Positions 46,235 through 57,220 of a stretch of DNA of 64,000 nt are shown piece after piece; position 1 is the first letter of the stretch, and each line of letters starts with the position of its first letter. Location: contig OX352772.1 of the NCBI GenBank assembly GCA_947095535.1, positions 320,860,018 to 320,924,017 of the forward strand. The letters run 5' to 3'. The notes under the pieces are model-generated. The model made no database searches. It worked only from the letters and a program-made list of their open reading frames with translations, and was not told the origin of the DNA. Position numbers and translations under genes: made by a program. The stretch is from Poecilobothrus nobilitatus. Lineage: Eukaryota > Arthropoda > Insecta > Diptera > Dolichopodidae.

Positions 46235-49200
46235 ATAAATCGATTTGATTCTAATAAATGTTAACATTCATAAAACACTATCAAAACCATCAAATTTGAT
46301 TCTACGAAAATAATGTTACATTTCTACTAAATAATAACTATTGCTTTTAATTATCTTTTAAAGGTAAATTGGTATCGTTTCTTTTCTAAAAAAAAAAAAT
46401 AAAACTAATTTTTAAAAGAAATCTTTAAAAAGGATCAAAACAAAAAAAAATAAAAACACAACAAAAAAAAAAAAAAAACTAAAGTTTTGAATCAGAAAGA
46501 AAAAACAAAATCTCATGACACAAATTTTATTATTTTACTAAGAACTGAAAACTATCTAAAAATAATTTTATAACCATCAACTCTTCGTCTTTTATTTGTT
46601 TTAATTTGTTCATAAAACAAAATAGGATAGGTATATTACAGATATCTTAGGGTTACTTAAGGTAGAGTGTAAAGGTAAAATGTATAAGTAGAGTAACAAC
46701 TAAGCGTGAAAGTTTTTTTTTTTTTTGTTCTTACTATTATGTTTTGTTGTCAAAGTAAAATTTAAAGAGAAAATAAAAATGAAAAAAAAAAAATTGAAAG
46801 AAAAACTTTTTTCTGATTAGAAATTGGATGAAGAGATTTTTTTTCATTCAGAGGTTTTTGTTGTTCTTTATTTTTGCGAAATTTTTTACAATGCCATTCA
46901 AAAATTAAAAAGTTTTTCCTTTTTTCTCTTATTCTTTTTCTATTTAATTTGTTGATTTTTGATTTTATTATTTTTTAATATATATGTTATGTTTTTATTA
47001 CTATTATAGGTAGATATAAAATTTAATTTAATTTTTCTTTCAACTTTGATATTATAAACATTTTTTTAACGTTTTTTTTTTTTTTGTTTTCTTTCAATAG
47101 CCATATTTATATAAAGTTATGCAATATTTAATTTACTTATTCTTAGAAATATTCTCCGAATCTGTCAAAATAATAATTATCAAAAAAAAATGTCTATTAT
47201 GGTAACCTGGTAAGCCTAGTTCCGACTATTTTCTGTATGATATATTCAGTTTGATTACAAACATGAACCATTTTCTTGCTTCATTATCTGAATCGTATGT
47301 GGGAAAAAGAGTTACATAAAAATTAGTTGAATTAATATTCTGCAAAGGTAATATGTGAACTCTTTTTAATCTTATGAGTAGCCCCATACAAAAGCAAAAA
47401 AAAAAACGTTCTGTTAAAATAAAAAACAAGAGCAAAATTTAAATGCTATCGAGGACCATACAATAAATAAAAAAAAAAAAAAAACCTCTTCAAAAATACC
47501 ATCATTCGAATTTCTTTGTATTCAATTCAATTGAAATTGAAGGCTATTATTATAGATCATTGATCATCACTCATCACTATACATTAAATTTGATTTATTA
47601 ATTAATATCATGTATCATATCATTCGGTTTCATTTTTAAATTTCATTTTCAAATACAAAAAGATATAAAAAATTCAACTTAAATGACACTAAATTTATTT
47701 CATAGTGGAAAACTTTAAAATTTATATGTTTCATAATTAAAATTCATTTATCTTACTTAAATACTAAAACTCATATTGAAATATGGTTACTCTAAAAATA
47801 TTAAAAATCAAAATAACAATAAAATAGTAAAAATTATATAGAAATCATAATAACAGCTAAACATTATCCTTGGAGGATTTAAAAAAAAAAAAAAATAAAA
47901 AAAAAAAGTATTTTTATATTTTTCAATTTAAAAAAAAAAAAAAAACAAAAATATAATTGTGAACCTTCAAGAGAAGACCATTAGGAATTGAGTTAATCCC
48001 ATAGTATGAATCTAAGTTAAGGAAGACAATGCTAGCATATAATAACAACAATATACAGATATACTAAAAAAAATAAAAGAAAGGGATAGATGAAAATGAA
48101 ATAAAAAAGTGAAAATTTATGAAATTAAATTGAAAAAAAAAAAAATAAAAAAACAAAAAAAAAAAAAAATAGAAAACTGGAAAAATAAAAATCAGAGGAC
48201 AAAGAAGAAAATCAAAAAAAAAGAATTTTTTTTTTTTGCCGTTAAACTTTTTAATCGGATTATGCATGGGACCGAATAAATAATATCTCTGGCCAAAAAT
48301 CATTCTTTTATTGAATTTACGGAAACCTGAAAAACTAAAAAAACAAAAAAAAATAACAATAAAAACTAAGTAAAAAAAAAAAAAATTGAAAAACATAAAA
48401 AACTGAGTAAAGTTAGATCAACAAATAAAAAAACAACAAAAAAAAAAAGAAGAGGAAGAGTGACAAATTGGAAATTATATCAATGAAAGTATTGTAGGAT
48501 GTCCTGTTGAAGGATTGGGACAATTTCAAGTATTTCAATTTAAGTTTTATTTTTTTTGTTTTTTAATGAATTTTAAATTAAAAAAAAAAAAATAATAAAA
48601 ATAAAAATAATGTATTTTGTTTTATTGTATATATTGTGAAACCATTGCCCCTGTTAATATGACAAAAAAAAAAATATTTTAATTTGAAAGAAAATAATTG
48701 AAAATATTTTATAAGTTGACCCATTTTTTCACAATGAAAAACTTTAAAAAGTTTTATATGAATATTTTATGAATTTTTTAAGTTATTCTGATGAAAAGGT
48801 AAAAAAAAAAAAATAAAAAAAAATAAAATTTGATGTCTGTTAAAACTCGCCCTTAAAAATTGATTTTTTTTTTTTTGTTTTTATGCATTATTATAATAAT
48901 TGTCCATTTTTCTTCAGGTGTTTTTAAACTTCATTTTAATTTATAAAATTTAAATTTAATTTTAAGTGGCCAGTTGTAATTTATTTTTAGTAGTTTGTTA
49001 CAATATATAAGCATCTTAAAAAGTATCTTTTTTACAATTATTTAAAATTAGAAATTTTATATTAAAGAATTTTAGTAGAAAATCTTAGGGGTAATGTTTG
49101 AAAGATTATTTGCCATTTAATTTTCATTTTAAATGCTCTTCCTTTAAATGTAATATATATGGTCACATTATTTTACAATTCTTGTTATTTATAGATTCAA

Positions 49201-49929
49201 TTTAAAAAGTTAAAATTGAATTGCATTGTTATTTTTTTTTTTTTTTTTTTGTCTAAAAAAAACTTTAGGTCTGATTTTCAATGATTTTTCAAATTCATTT
49301 TTTAGAAATTTATTTTTGTAGAAAATTTCCGCTTTCTTGGATGAAAACACAAAACTATTTGAGCAAAGTATAATTCTTTCCAATTTTTTTTTTTGTATTT
49401 CTTTTTCTTTGCTCGTTTGTTTTTTTTGCTTGTTTTTTAGCTGGGAGAAAAATTGTTTTATAAAATTTTTCATAAAATTTATTGAAATAACATGTCCGAA
49501 ATATTGTATATCCACCGTTGGCGGAAAGAAACTTGTGGAATAATTAATTAATTCAATTTTCATTTAAAAAAAAAAAAATACAAGTGAAAATTAGAAATTC
49601 AGTTTCGTTGAAAATATTAAGAAAAAAAGAGAAAGGATAAATTTATTTGTTCTTGTATTTTATTCTAAAATACGTCCCATATTAACCTATTTTGGTGTTT
49701 ACAATATAATACAATGTCACTCTACTGCTTTTAATATTATAAAGAAACATCAACTAACCATCAATTAACCAATCTTTAATGTTACATATATTTGCAAATA
49801 GGATGTAAAAATTTGTGTGGTAGTTACAAAAATCTTGATTAATTTTGAAAATTTCAAATTTTGTAAACGTATATGCCCATGTATATAAGTAATGAACTTT
49901 TCTTTCTGACTTTTGAAGATTTATGCTGG
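46235..49929. other. long A/T homopolymer-rich stretch
   Basis: Poly-A runs dominate from 46380 to 49560. The apparent 110- and 117-codon minus-strand frames (48064-48396 and 49210-49563) are Phe/Lys-rich readings of them. No RNA gene or element seen. Confidence 0.55.
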
Positions 49930-50475
49930 GTCCAGAAATTTTTATATGACTGAAACTCAAAAGGGTAGTTCAATCTCAACCAAGAACCATATAGAGAACC
50001 TGCAAATTATTTCACAAATATTTTAAACGAATTTTATGACACTAGGTTTTATTGTTGTTGAGTTATTGTATGGTGATACACGAATGAAGAACAAGTATTC
50101 ATAGCTAGATAGATAGAGAAAGAGTCTATACTGATCTGATTCTTAGATCCTTTTAATTTATTACATGAGGCAGATTGTAATTGATACAATTGTATTTGTT
50201 TATATTTTCTTATTCCTTTCTTAATTTTTAATTTATTAATGAATTGTAAGGATATATAATGGGAATATTTTTAGCATTAGGATTTTCATTATCTGTGAGT
50301 TATAACGTATAAATTAAAATTTGTTTAATTAAATTTTGTATTTGTGTGCGTTATATATTTCTTTATTTTCTATTATTGATGTTATATAATTATATTATGT
50401 TTGATATTAACTTGAATACATTTGCCTATAATTTTTATATACTCATATGAACTGTCGTTCGCACCGGGTATAAAA
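49930..50475 (+). mobile_element. old family B/C-like repeat
   Basis: CTCAACCAAGAACCATATAG, GAACCTGCAAATTATTTCAC, AAATATTTT...AATTTTATGACACTAG and GATCTGATTCTTAGATCC follow the 3' third of family B in order. The end, GTTCGCACCGGGTATAAAA, corresponds to CGTACGGGTATAA. The GGAC tract has been lost. Confidence 0.5.
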
Positions 50476-51339
50476 AGTAAAATATGTATAATGAACGAAG
50501 CATTGTGCTGTTATTGCTGTTAAATAACAATAATATTGTCAAGCAAAAAAGTTTTTTGTTTTATAAAGAATTAATAAAAAACATGAAGGTTAATTAAAGA
50601 AAAAGTAAAAAAAAAAACAGAAATGACAATCAAACTTATTAGATTATTGTTATTTAAGTGACACCGCGATATTTTGGTGTAGATCTATTTTGCTCCCGCT
50701 GCTACTATGCGTTGTTGATTTTGCCTATACTTATAATAATTCTGTCAGTTATACTTTCTCTAAGAAAGTTAAAAATATCTTTATAGTGTTTAGTGTTGGC
50801 AGTTCATCTTCGGAAAAACAATATGCTCCTAAATGCTTATATCATGCTCGGTGTAAAGCTTTGCATTTTTATAAGTAGATATATTTATCATGAATTCTAT
50901 TCATCTTCTTAAAAAAATCTCCATTTACCCATATTTTCTGTACAAATTTTATTTAAATGTTCCTTTAGCCGGCTGTGTTCCGATAAGTCGAAAGTGCTCC
51001 AACTAGCAATTAAAGAAACGAGAAATATTTATTACTTTCCTGTTAAACCCACTAATTGACCAACACATAAGAATTTCTAATCTTTTGAAATTATGGGTTG
51101 CTCCAAAAACATATTATATTGAATTTTAAATATCATATTGTTCAGTTTAAAAAAGCTAGATGAATATTCGATTTGTTTGTAGTCAATAAAGCAGTATCAT
51201 TGAAAAGTATACTGTACTTTATTTTCTATTTGCAAAATATCAAAAATTCATTATAGAAACATTTGTCGGCACTTGATGTTTGTTTGTAACAACATATAAT
51301 TGTCAAAGCTCATACTCATTCGAAAAATAACTAAGCACT
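50476..51339. other. A/T-rich stretch, somewhat more complex, no gene called
   Basis: A 62-codon frame at 50690-50878 begins at TTG rather than ATG and has no recognisable domain. Confidence 0.4.
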
Positions 51340-51460
51340 TAAAATAATGAGGATCATTGCTCCTTAAATCCGCGCTAAACAAATTGATGCGTCCCATATT
51401 TACAAAGGTTTGTCAAAGTAAAATTGTTTAAACTCTGATTTTGTCACCAATACTAAAACC
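51340..51460. repeat. family F fragment
   Basis: CCTTAAATCCGCGCTAAACA and ACTCTGATTTTGTCACCAAT match CCCCAAATCCCCGTTAAACA and ACTTTGATTTTGTAACTAAT at 33275-33320. Confidence 0.45.
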
Positions 51461-52436
51461 TTTTAAGCTTTTCTTTTTATTTGGTAAATTTTTTTGATTT
51501 TGGTTTTTTATTTGATTTTGTATTTTCTCTTTAAAAAACAAAAAGCAAAAACCGATTTTTAACAAAAAGCAGATGCTAAAAAAAGAAGGAGTTTCCTTCT
51601 CCTGGAGGAGAAGCAGAAGGAGGAGGAAAATTCTACAAATTGAAATTAATAAAAATGAAAATTTCGTTAGGCTTTTGTGCATCCATATCTTTACAACTCA
51701 TCATATATCCCAGTTATCTATAAGTTCTCATATTCATATAAAAAAAATAAAAATGAATTGAATTTTTTTAAATATTGAAAAAAAATAAAAGATTGAATTT
51801 CATATTATTAGTGACAGAATGTTTTCTTTGCATTCATTGATTCAAATATTTTTAATTAAATTTATGTTCCCATAATTTTTTTTGTCATTTTTAAATTAAA
51901 TGACTATATTGACTATGTCTTTGACAAAAAAAATAAATAAATAAATACACAATACTGTCAATAATTAATATGTCATTAACATTTAATTTAAAGATTTTAA
52001 TTTGTTGCACCTTAATTGACCTTTCATAAAAGTATTGAAAAATACTTAACAAATAAAAAAAAAAAATTTCTCTTATTCAACTGGAAAAAAATAACAGATT
52101 TTTTCTATTAAAAAATGTTTTTTAAAACTCATGTCAAATTCAACATTTTAAATTAAAAAAAAAAACAAAACAAAAGTAAAAATCTGCGATCCAAAAAGTG
52201 AGAATTTTTTTTTTTTTTGAATTTCCCTTAAATTGACATTTTGAAACGGAAAAATGGGAAAATAAAAATGTTATTTATTATTTTGCAATTTTCTTTTTGC
52301 ATTTTTCTAAACAATTTCTAGTGAATTTTTAGTTTTAAGGTTTTTTTTTTTTTTTTTTTACAAGAAAAGAATCACGAAAACAAAAAAATTTAATAAGAAG
52401 GATGTCCGTATTTTTAAAATATTGTGTTGGTACATT
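51461..52436. other. A/T homopolymer-rich stretch
   Basis: No gene. The 84-codon minus-strand frame at 51428-51682 is low complexity. Confidence 0.5.
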
Positions 52437-53060
52437 TTTATACCCGTATGAACTATGTTCAATGGTATAATAAATTTGCCATTACGTTTGTGACACCTTA
52501 AAGGAGTCGAGCTAGATATAGTGTCAAAGGTATGGATCGGCTCAGAATCGAATTCTGAGTCGATTAAGCCATGTACGTCTGTCCGTCCGCCCGTCCGCAA
52601 GATAATTCAAAAATAAAGGAGCTAGGAGGCTGACATTTTTTTACGTCACTTTTGCAAAATTGTTAGTTTTGCTATTTAAACTCAGCTTTTTCTTCCGCCA
52701 GTTTCGAGTAGCTGCCATACAACTTATTTCTTTAAATGTAAATAACTCAGTATCTATTCAAGCTAGCTATCTGACATTTTGCAAATGATGATCAAGTTTT
52801 ATGGCAACAAATTCTGTAAATCTTGGTTGTGATGGTACGACAGAGTCGGGTAGCTGCGATACAACTTCTCTTTTTAAATGAAAATAACTAAGGTCTACTG
52901 AAGCTAGGAATCTGAAATTTAATAGAGAGGTGTCGAGTTACATGCCAACAACTTTTATAAAATTTGGTTGGTCTACAGCAGCCGGTTCAAGTTTCTTGCA
53001 CCTCTTGAAACTTAACCCCACAATTTTAAATATTTCTTGTTCAAATCTGTTTGTATATAA
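52437..53060 (-). mobile_element. family C repeat with two internal units
   Basis: The low end reads TTATACCCGTATGAAC, then TTTGTGACACCTTAAAGGAG, CGAGCTAGATATAG, AAAGGTATGGATCGG and a GTCTGTCCGTCCGCCCGTCC tract. These are the family B 3' parts in reverse order. A unit starting GTAGCTGCxATACAACTT is present at about 52708 and 52850 (period about 142), each followed by AATAACTxAGxTCTA and ATGxCAACAA. The 5' end of the element was not found. Confidence 0.6.
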
Positions 53061-53447
53061 ATAATATACGCTGTTTTAAAAAACAGATTTATACGTTTCT
53101 TCCAAAATATGTGTATATGTATTTGAAAAATAATAAATTAAGGCCAATTTTAGAGCTGGTTACAAAATCACTCATTGGAAAAAAAACTACCATTCATTAA
53201 TTAATCTATGGTAAATTTCTCAAAGCGAAATCAAGTATATAGGTTCTATACCAAATATAAAAATGTATTAAGGCCACCACCGTTTGAATTAACTAAAAAA
53301 ACTTCTATCAAAACTGCAAAACAAAAAACTCCATTTTTCATAAGGTTTTAAAATATTTTCAAATTAACAGCTAAACAATGATTTCTCGGAGGTACAAAAA
53401 AATTTTGAATAATCTTGCAATTTTTAATATCTGTTTTTATTTCCGTA
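53061..53447. other. A/T-rich non-coding stretch
   Basis: Nothing recognised apart from CTGTTTTAAAAAACAG, a short palindrome at about 53071-53086. Confidence 0.45.
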
Positions 53448-53866
53448 TAAACCTGTATGTTCAAGGGTATAATAAATTTGGCATTACGTTTGTGACACCT
53501 TAAAGAAGTCGAGCTAGATATAGGCTCAAAACGAATTCTGAGTGTGCCCGTCCGTTCGCCCGTAACGCTGAAATTTTTTTACGTCACTCTTGCAAAATAA
53601 TTCAGTATCTATGGAAGCTAGATATCTAAAATTCAGTGAAAAGATGTTCAGTTGTATACTAAGAACTTCTGTAAAATTATAGTAGCAGGTTCAGATAAAT
53701 TGCACATCGTGATACACTTCCAAAATTTACATAAATATATCTCGGTACTTAACGTCGGTACTAAAACATTAAAACAAACGTCGGTACAAACATTCAAGTT
53801 TTATGGAAACAGCATATATTACGTTCATTCGGGTATCCCAGAGTACAATACTGCACTCTTCCACGT
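53448..53866 (-). mobile_element. family C repeat, compact copy with both ends
   Basis: The low end (AAGGGTATAATAAATTTGGC, TTTGTGACACCTTAAAGAAG, CGAGCTAGATATAGG and a GTCCGTTCGCCCG tract) matches 52437-52580. The high end, read on the minus strand, starts GGAAGAGTGCAGTATTG and continues CTCTGGGATACCCGAATGAAC, which matches the start of family B. Only one interior unit is present. Total about 420 bases, the shortest complete member seen. Confidence 0.58.
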
Positions 53867-54789
53867 TCATACTAATTACACATATCTATGATATCGTTGC
53901 TAATTTCAATAATGAAATATATATGAAAATATCGCTGTGTGTCAGTTATTTTAAGTGTAGTGATGCTTTCCGTTAAAATCCCTCAAAATAAAAAAAAAAT
54001 CATATGTCTTATAAGTCTTATAAAAAATTCTCTTAACTAATGTAACAGAAAATTAAATTAAAATTTTTTTTTTTATATTTTTCTTATTTGAATGAATTTA
54101 GTGAAATTTGGTGCTCAAGCAGATTTTGAATAGTTTCTAAAGATTTCCGAAGAAAAAAAAATGTATTTATATTTTTTAAAGATAAACGTAAAAAAAAAAG
54201 ATAATTTAATTTTCATGCTTTTTCACTTTACTGATTTTTAGTCTTTATGTTAAACTTTAAAAATGAGTCTGATAAAATAGATTTGATAGAAAAAAAGTTA
54301 AAATAAAAATTTATATAATTATCTTGAGTGAATAAGTGTAAAGAAACAGTTACTAAATGAAAATTCATGTTACGAAAATTTAAAAAATTCGTATTAACTA
54401 AACTTTCTTTTGGGGTAATGAAATAGCTGAGGTGCGAAAAATGTTAACTATATGTATTTACCGTAGTTTCAGTTTTAACAATATTTTAAAAATTTTATAA
54501 CAGAATATGATGTTAAGTGAAGATTACTACTTAATAAGGTACGGTGGTAATAAATAATAGGAATTAGGTAAATGAGGATGAATTAAGAAAACGCCAAAGA
54601 CCCGAAAGTTTAGTTAATAAAGTTCATAGTTGTAATTGGTTGGTTTCAAAATTTTTTTAAAATTTTATTAGTATGACTTCACATTTAAGAAATTAATTCC
54701 TGATACACAGACTTTATCAGTATTGGTTTCTTAATTTTTGCCACGCTACTGAAAACCCTAGAAAGAATTTCTTTCACAAAGATCCCTTA
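53867..54789. other. A/T-rich non-coding stretch
   Basis: No gene or element recognised. Confidence 0.45.
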
Positions 54790-55350
54790 TACAAAGTTAG
54801 TATAGTTTTTAGTAATGGAGAGAGAAATTGGAGGCAAATACGATAAGCAAGAGTTGGATGATAAATGGAAAGCGAATCTATCTTTTTTTGCAAAGTGGAC
54901 CATTATATAATGCATCATATATCTATCATAACCTATTTTAAGCCAAGGAATTTCCACAGTATAAAAATGAGCAATTGAAGAAGCCAAGTGATCAAGGGAG
55001 TCGTTTTTGGGTTTTTATTCAATAGAATAAGTGTAATTAGCTACAAGATATTTATAAAAGAGAGATAATGCTCCAATGTTTCAACACATTAAGAGTAGTA
55101 AAGGTTTGCTAAATAAAAGGATCGCCAATCAGACGTATATAGCGTATTTATAGACGTATTTAGGATTTTATCTAGGTAAGCTGGAAGAGCGCCATCCATA
55201 AGATAAAGTTGTGATTTATCTGTATTTAAATATACGCTCTATAGATCCCTACCAGACCCCTAAAAGAAAAACAAATCTTTACAACGAGAAAGAAAACAAA
55301 AACATTCAGCAGCTTCTTCGCTACATCAAAAATATGGTCATTCCATAGCA
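54790..55350 (-). pseudogene. LINE reverse transcriptase C-terminal fragment (jockey/CR1-like)
   Basis: On the minus strand: WNDHIFDVAKKLLNVFVFFL (family norm TWNxHIxxVAKKAxxxLGFLRR), GLVGIYRAYI, then with frame changes LMDGALPAYLDKI, RLIGDPFI, TTLNVLKHWSIISLL, and finally ASSIAHFYTVEIPWLKIGYD. The family normally has the Y-IRP-x-MEY-x-SH-x-W region, a DPxxTxxLxSLxHRRxVxxLSLFYR block and a HPYxVExP block in this order. At least four stops and three frame changes. The 66-codon open stretch at 54787-54987 is its last intact part. Confidence 0.72.
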
Positions 55351-56150
55351 TTTTTTAATTTAGGCTTAAAATATTTAAATTTAAACCGTTATACTTAAAA
55401 ACAATGAAAATTCGAAAACAAATATACTTTCTAATTTATTCATATCCTATTTATGATCAATTTTATAATTAGAAATTTTAAGATCATTAGTAAAATTTAA
55501 AAAATAATTATTCATTTTATGTTTGGAAATATATTATTTGAATTCATCATTTTGTTATTATGACAAAGAACTTTTTCATCATAAAAATTTTAAATTTTTT
55601 TTTAAAAGTTTTATTTAATATTTTAGTTTGATTTTTTTTTTTTTTGTAATTAAAAAATAGCTAAGGAAGAATTAATAAAAAAAAAAAAAAAAAAAATTAA
55701 AACAAAATATCATGAATTATTCATTTAAAACTGACCGCACTGAAAATCTCCATTTTGTTGTTTATATTCTCTTCTAAATTGGCATTTAAATTGGATTACA
55801 GAAAATGAAAAATTTATACAATTTCAGGATTTAAAATCTCTGTTTTCTTCAATACTTATCTATATGTTATATAGAAATATCTATACTGGATACAATTTTC
55901 ATTGTTAGTAACTACCACAAAATGGAAAAATATTTGCCACCTGATATCAATAAAATGTTCTAATGTACTAATGAGAATGCAGTACTGGTCAGAAAAGAAT
56001 CTTAATTAAAAATAAATTGTATTTAAAATATGTATAAATTGTATTGTATTATAATAATATGGGACAGTTCTTCTTCTTCTTCGTTCGAATATTCTTTCAG
56101 AAAAGTAGTTCAGAAATTTCCATTGATTTTGATAATTTACTAGATTTTTG
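55351..56150. other. A/T-rich non-coding stretch
   Basis: No gene or element recognised. Confidence 0.45.
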
Positions 56151-56164
56151 GTTTGTGATCTTTT

Positions 56165-56345
56165 AGAGTTTTCCATCAAGTTTTCTTAGGTCATTTAAAA
56201 AGTCACCTGTACTGAAAATTCCATTCAGCGAATGTTTAGCTAAGGTTTCGTTTGATTTACCTCATGTACTATTTTCTTTTCCAAATCGACGTCAACCAGT
56301 TTTGTCTTGTTCTTCACGATAATTTTTGACTTAAAATATTATTGG
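56165..56345 (-). pseudogene. possible pogo/Tigger-like N-terminal helix-turn-helix remnant
   Basis: The minus strand gives about 40 open codons, ending KTKLVDVDLEKKIVHEVNQT before a stop, and in the next frame LAKHSLNGIFSTGDFLND. The spacing recalls the N-terminal DNA-binding part of pogo/Tigger transposases (L-x-x-K-x-x-I-I-x-x-x-x then IAKxFxIxxSTLSxxLKN). The match is weak and no catalytic region follows, so this is tentative. Confidence 0.25.
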
Positions 56346-56393
56346 CCATCGCATCTTCATGATTCGGCGCAAGCAATGGATATATGCCTGTAT

Positions 56394-56465
56394 TAAATCT
56401 GTTCTCTTGTGTTCCTTTGATATTTCATATTTGATATTTCAAAGGTACACAAGAGAACAGATTTA
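56394..56465. ncRNA. 72-nt near-perfect hairpin, function unknown
   Basis: The arm 56395-56420 pairs with 56439-56464 over 26 bases with a single mismatch (the 5' arm begins AAATCTGTTCTCTTGTG). The 18-nt loop is A/T-rich. The arms are mixed sequence, not homopolymer. Size and shape suit a small RNA precursor, but the pairing is more perfect than usual for a microRNA and could be a recent foldback duplication. Either strand could be the transcript. Confidence 0.4.
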
Positions 56466-56984
56466 GTATTACTGTCGAAAAGTTTTAATTTTAATTTGTT
56501 AAGCATTTTAAGTGTAAATTTTTCTTTTTGAAGCACAAGTACTTCCTTTTTAAATGCTTGATTTTGTATTATTATGAAGTTTGTAATAAGTGTAAATGTA
56601 AGTTATGTAAACATTTTCAAGACAGACAACAAGACAGATGTTTCAAGTTTTCTTTTCATATAATTTGAAGCAATACACTTTCAATCAGACAAAACTTTTA
56701 TTAGAATAAAGTTCAGTTAACAAACATTTTTTTTTTTCATTTTAAAAGGAAATCTCACTTTAAATAAAAAAAGATACTTGCAATTAAAATGAAAACCTTG
56801 CATTTAAAAAAAAAAATGGTGGTATTCAAATTGAAAATAAGTTTTCTTAAAGTAAAAATGATATATAAACAATACAATTCTCATTTTGTAAATAATTTTT
56901 TTATAAATACAAAATTAACTGATTTAAATATTCGAGCCTACACATCCTCAATGTTTACAGCGTATTTTATATGCTCTTACTCAC
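56466..56984. other. A/T-rich non-coding stretch
   Basis: Nothing recognised. The 75-codon frame at 56789-57016 ends inside the tandem repeat that follows and is not called. Confidence 0.4.
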
Positions 56985-57220
56985 TAGACCATCGGGAACC
57001 GTTTAGAGAGTTATAATATTGACATGATGAGGTTCATGCTGCTGATGATATTAGATTCAATTATATCGGGACTCTTTTAGATCCATCGTGGTTCCTTTAG
57101 ATCTATCCGGGTCTCTTTAGAATCACCGGGACCCTTTGAGATCCATTGAGACCCTTTTAGGGAGTTATAATATTGACATGATAAAGTTAATGCTCCTGAT
57201 GATGATGGATTCAATTAGAA
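56985..57220. repeat. nested tandem/direct repeat
   Basis: A 60-base block starting TTAGAGAGTTATAATATTGA (57003) recurs diverged at 57158 (TTAGGGAGTTATAATATTGA), both with GACATGAT and a TGATGAT run then GATTCAATTA. Between them lie about five units of about 20-22 bases with the theme CGGGACCCTTTAGATCCAT (57065-57160). The same theme leads into the first block (CATCGGGAACCGTTTAGAGA). Confidence 0.75.

Noticed and set aside
48064..49563. Long minus-strand frames (110 and 117 codons), the largest in the window
   Set aside because: They are almost entirely Phe, Lys, Asn and Ile from poly-A/T tracts, with no domain and no conserved start or splice context.
50690..50878. A 62-codon frame with a signal-peptide-like start (LPLLLCVV)
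   Set aside because: It starts at TTG, has no upstream ATG in frame, and no known domain.
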